Shown: positions 61,694 to 64,000 of the stretch, piece after piece
Layout: every line of letters starts with the position of its first letter
How positions within the stretch are numbered: the first letter of the stretch is position 1
The notes under the pieces: model-generated
What the model was told of the DNA's origin: nothing
Database searches by the model: none
Seen by the model: the letters and a program-made list of their open reading frames with translations, nothing else
NCBI RefSeq assembly: GCF_030519475.1
Contig: NZ_JAUMKD010000009.1
Location: 62,001 to 126,000 of the forward strand
Source: Micromonospora sp. C28SCA-DRY-2
GTDB taxonomy: Bacteria > Actinomycetota > Actinomycetes > Mycobacteriales > Micromonosporaceae
Length of the DNA: 64,000 bases
Reading direction: 5' to 3'
Program-made: the position numbers and the translations under genes

Positions 61694-62650
61694 TCAGCCC
61701 ACCGCCCGGGTGGCCCGGCCGCCGATCTCGCGCAGGTAGGCGACCAGCTCCGGCGGTTCGTGCACCTCGAACTCGCAGCCCAGCGTCACCAATCGCCAGG
61801 CCAACCACTCCAGGGTGTCGCTGTGGCTGGTCAGCCGGCAGCTCCGCGCGTCGATCGGCACCAGATCCGCCGGGGTGTCGCCGACCCGGCCGGCCATCGT
61901 CTCGGCCGGGGCGTGCAGGGTCACCACCGCCCGGTACACCGGGGTCAGCTCGGTCAGTTTGCCGGTCACGTACGCGGCGGCGTCGGCGGCCGGCAACTCC
62001 CGCGCGGCGGTGCGCACCCCGATCGAGACCGGCTCGCTGATCCGGTCCACCCGGAACATCCGCCAGTCGTCCCGGTCGTTGTCGTAGCCGACCAGGTACC
62101 ACCGGCGCCCGGCCGACACCAGCCGGTGCGGCTCCACCCGGCGTTCAGCGGTCACACCGTCGTGCCGGCGGTAGCTGAACCGCAGCCGCTCGCGGTTGGC
62201 GATGGCGGCGGCCAGCCCGGTGAGCTGCTCCGGGTCCACCGTCGGCCGGCTCCAGGTCAGCAGCGGTTCGGTGGCCGCGCCGAGCGCCCCGACCCGGTGC
62301 CGCAGCCGGGTCGGCAACACCTGCTCCAGCTTGGCGAGCGCGCGTACCGATGCCTCCTCGATGCCGGCGACCGCGTGCCCGGCGGCGGTACGCAGCCCCA
62401 CCGCGATGGCCACCGCCTCCTCGTCGTCGAGTAGCAGCGGCGGCAGGGCCTTGCCGGCGACCAGCCGGTAGCCGCCGATCGCGCCCATCGTGGCCTGCAC
62501 CGGGTAGCCCAGCTCGCGCAGCCGGTCCACGTCGCGGCGGATGGTGCGCAGGCTGACGCCGAGCCGCGCGGCCAGCTCGCTGCCGGGCCACTCGCGCGGG
62601 GTCTGGAGCAGCGACAGCAGGGTCAGCAGCCGGGCGGGGGTGTCGGACAT
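61694..62650 (-). CDS. WYL-domain (YafY-type) transcriptional regulator
   Basis: A 318-residue protein: N-terminal winged HTH (about 5-60; LLTLLSLLQTPREWPGSELA, VSLRTIRRDVDRLRELGYPV), a middle region and a WYL domain (VEPHRLVSAGRRWYLVGYDNDRDDWR, with the RWYL match) plus a C-terminal WCX part. WYL regulators bind single-stranded DNA or nucleotides and often respond to DNA damage or phage. It is divergent from the epoxide hydrolase gene, which it may control. Confidence 0.93.
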   Translation of the reverse strand: MSDTPARLLTLLSLLQTPREWPGSELAARLGVSLRTIRRDVDRLRELGYPVQATMGAIGGYRLVAGKALPPLLLDDEEAVAIAVGLRTAAGHAVAGIEEASVRALAKLEQVLPTRLRHRVGALGAATEPLLTWSRPTVDPEQLTGLAAAIANRERLRFSYRRHDGVTAERRVEPHRLVSAGRRWYLVGYDNDRDDWRMFRVDRISEPVSIGVRTAARELPAADAAAYVTGKLTELTPVYRAVVTLHAPAETMAGRVGDTPADLVPIDARSCRLTSHSDTLEWLAWRLVTLGCEFEVHEPPELVAYLREIGGRATRAVG

Positions 62651-62673
62651 GGCCGCCAGACTAACCACCATGT

Positions 62674-62699
62674 GTGCCAGAACCTGACCTACATGGCAC
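62674..62699. promoter_or_regulatory. Inverted repeat between WYL regulator and epoxide hydrolase
   Basis: GTGCCA (62674-62679) and TGGCAC (62694-62699) are perfect 6-bp arms 14 bases apart, in the short divergent region and overlapping the hydrolase start. A candidate operator; evidence is modest. Confidence 0.35.
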
Positions 62700-63832
62700 C
62701 TAGCGTGGTCGGCATAACGCCCTTCCGGATCGACATCCCGCAAGCTGACCTCGACGACCTGCGCGACCGGCTCGCCCGCACCCGGTGGCCCCGGCAACTG
62801 CCCGGCGACGGGTGGAGCCGCGGGGTGCCGCTGGACTACCTGCGCGACCTGGCCGAGCACTGGGCGACCGGGTACGACTGGCGGGCGCAGGAGGCGCGGC
62901 TGAACGAGTTCCCCCAGTTCGTCACCGAGATCGACGGACTGGACGTGCACTTCCTGCACGTCCGCTCGCCCGAGCCGGACGCGCTGCCGCTGATCCTCAC
63001 CCACGGCTGGCCGAACTCCTTCGTCGAGTTCACCGAGCTGATCGGGCCGCTGACCGACCCACGGGCACACGGGGCCGACCCGGCGGACGCCTTCCACGTG
63101 GTGGTGCCGTCGGTGCCCGGCTTCGGCTTCTCCCAGGCCCCGCCGGAGACCGGGTTCACCGTCGGCCGGGTCGCCCGGATGTGGGCCGAGCTGATGCGCC
63201 GGCTCGGCTACCACCGGTACGGCACCCAGGGCGGCGACCTGGGCGCGTACGTGGCGCCGGAGCTGGCGGTGGCGGATCCCGAGCACGTGGTCGGCGTCCA
63301 CATCGACGGCGGGCTCGGCTTCCCCACGGAGGCCGACGTGCCGGACATGAACGAGGCGGAGCGCGCCTTCTGGGCCGAGATGCAGCAGTGGATGAGCGGC
63401 GGCGTGGACCACCACACGCTGTTGCGCGCGGCGCCGCAGACCTTCGCGTACGCCTGGCAGGACTCCCCGGTCGGCCTGCTGGCCTGGCTGGTGCAGAAGT
63501 TCGAGGAGTTCACCGTCACCGCGGCCACCCCCGACCAGGCCATCGCCCGCGACCAGTTGCTGACCAACGCGACGCTGTGGTGGCTGACCGGCACCGCCGG
63601 CACCTCGTCCTGGTTCATGTACGACAACACCGCGTTCGCCTGGCCCAAGGGCCAGGACCGGGTGCCCAGCGGCGTCTACGGGGGCGGGCCGGCGCTCGTC
63701 CGCCGCCTCGCCGAGCGGCACAACAGGATCATCCACTGGCCGGAGGGGAACCCCGGCGGCCACTTCGTGGCGATGGAGGTGCCGCACGCGCACGCGGCCG
63801 ACATCCGGACCTTCTTCGGGAAGCTGCGATGA
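62693..63832 (+). CDS. Epoxide hydrolase (EHN-type alpha/beta hydrolase)
   Basis: A 379-residue protein with the epoxide hydrolase N-terminal region (FRIDIPQADLDDLRDRLART), HGWPNSF oxyanion motif, QGGDLGAYV with the nucleophilic Asp, a lid region, and NPGGHFVAMEVP with the catalytic His. It opens epoxides to diols. An ATG at 62672 would add seven residues; no strong ribosome-binding site supports either. Its stop overlaps the next ATG. Confidence 0.92.
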   Translation: MAPSVVGITPFRIDIPQADLDDLRDRLARTRWPRQLPGDGWSRGVPLDYLRDLAEHWATGYDWRAQEARLNEFPQFVTEIDGLDVHFLHVRSPEPDALPLILTHGWPNSFVEFTELIGPLTDPRAHGADPADAFHVVVPSVPGFGFSQAPPETGFTVGRVARMWAELMRRLGYHRYGTQGGDLGAYVAPELAVADPEHVVGVHIDGGLGFPTEADVPDMNEAERAFWAEMQQWMSGGVDHHTLLRAAPQTFAYAWQDSPVGLLAWLVQKFEEFTVTAATPDQAIARDQLLTNATLWWLTGTAGTSSWFMYDNTAFAWPKGQDRVPSGVYGGGPALVRRLAERHNRIIHWPEGNPGGHFVAMEVPHAHAADIRTFFGKLR

Positions 63833-64000
63833 CCACGCTGACCTGGTCGCAGGTCTGCGCCCGCCGGCTCGAACGACACGCGCTCGCGTCGCCGGCCGGC
63901 GCGGCGGGCGGGGCCGGTCCGGCGGAGGCGGTGGCCGGCGTGGTCTCCGCGATCTGCGGCGCGCACGCCCAGGTCGCCTCGGCCGCCGAGCTGTCGATCG
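63829..64000 (+). CDS. Winged-helix DNA-binding domain protein (HTH_42/AlkZ-like), truncated by the window end
   Basis: 57 residues are visible: LTWSQVCARRLERHAL, an Ala/Gly-rich stretch, AICGAHAQVASAAELSI. This matches the start of the HTH_42 winged-helix family, which includes the DNA glycosylases AlkZ/YcaQ that remove interstrand crosslinks and alkylated bases. ATG overlaps the epoxide hydrolase stop, so the two are coupled; both deal with reactive alkylating compounds. Confidence 0.82.
   Translation, partial: MTTLTWSQVCARRLERHALASPAGAAGGAGPAEAVAGVVSAICGAHAQVASAAELSI

Overview
The window is very GC-rich actinobacterial chromosome, most like a Micromonosporaceae member (Micromonospora or a close relative). 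The basis is strong G/C preference at third codon positions, many GTG starts, dense 4-nt start/stop overlaps, the conserved Ser/Thr-kinase cell-wall locus next to tRNA-Leu, two XRE/DUF397 gene pairs and SigE-family sigma factors. This placement is inference; no 16S rRNA gene is present. I see no rRNA, CRISPR array, prophage or intact insertion sequence.

Layout. 0-4 kb: truncated CNNM-type membrane protein, GPP34-family protein and a large membrane Fe-S oxidoreductase (EtfD-like). 4-18.3 kb: growth and division locus, with crgA, a DUF881 protein, class E sortase, small membrane protein and glutamine amidotransferase on one side, and the operon fhaA-fhaB-pstP-rodA-pbpA-pknA-pknB on the minus strand. 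18.2-23.5 kb: tRNA-Leu(CAG), a sugar-nucleotide epimerase coupled to a WecG/TagA glycosyltransferase, and a secreted subtilase. 23.7-32.8 kb: an XRE/DUF397 module, two PASTA-only membrane proteins, a glutamate-cysteine ligase-like enzyme and a YceI/MarR pair. 32.9-48.8 kb: a large HTH/NTPase regulator, then a leucine/branched-acyl-CoA catabolism set (acyl-CoA dehydrogenase, carboxyltransferase, HMG-CoA lyase, biotin carboxylase, TetR) on the minus strand. That set is split by a plus-strand cassette (41.1-46.6 kb) of a SigE-family sigma factor, an Asp-box membrane protein, a lipoprotein and a MacAB-like ABC exporter. 48.8-64 kb: MFS, VanZ, UvrA2/VOC/AraC, a flavoprotein with divergent TetR, a second SigE-family sigma factor with a membrane partner, rhodanese, SGNH hydrolase, a second XRE/DUF397 module, a WYL regulator, an epoxide hydrolase and a truncated winged-helix protein.

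Functional links. The kinase locus joins signalling (PknA/PknB, phosphatase PstP, FHA readers) to wall synthesis (RodA, PbpA) and septation (CrgA). The leucine genes together would turn isovaleryl-CoA into acetoacetate and acetyl-CoA, with electrons possibly leaving through ETF and the EtfD-like protein at the left end. Each sigma gene overlaps a gene for a single-pass membrane protein with a large outer domain, which looks like a sensor/anti-sigma arrangement.

Most unusual features. (1) A 73-74 bp interspersed hairpin element with perfect or near-perfect 12-bp inverted termini occurs three times (38796, 49448, 59011); one copy lies in frame inside the MFS gene and brings a TTA codon. (2) A tandem 80-bp duplication sits between the ribosome-binding site and start codon of a PASTA gene, and each copy forms a 27-codon leader ORF joined to the next by an ATGA overlap. 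(3) A 21-bp near-perfect palindrome lies beside the first XRE/DUF397 module. (4) Triple TetR-type operators lie between the flavoprotein and tetR genes.
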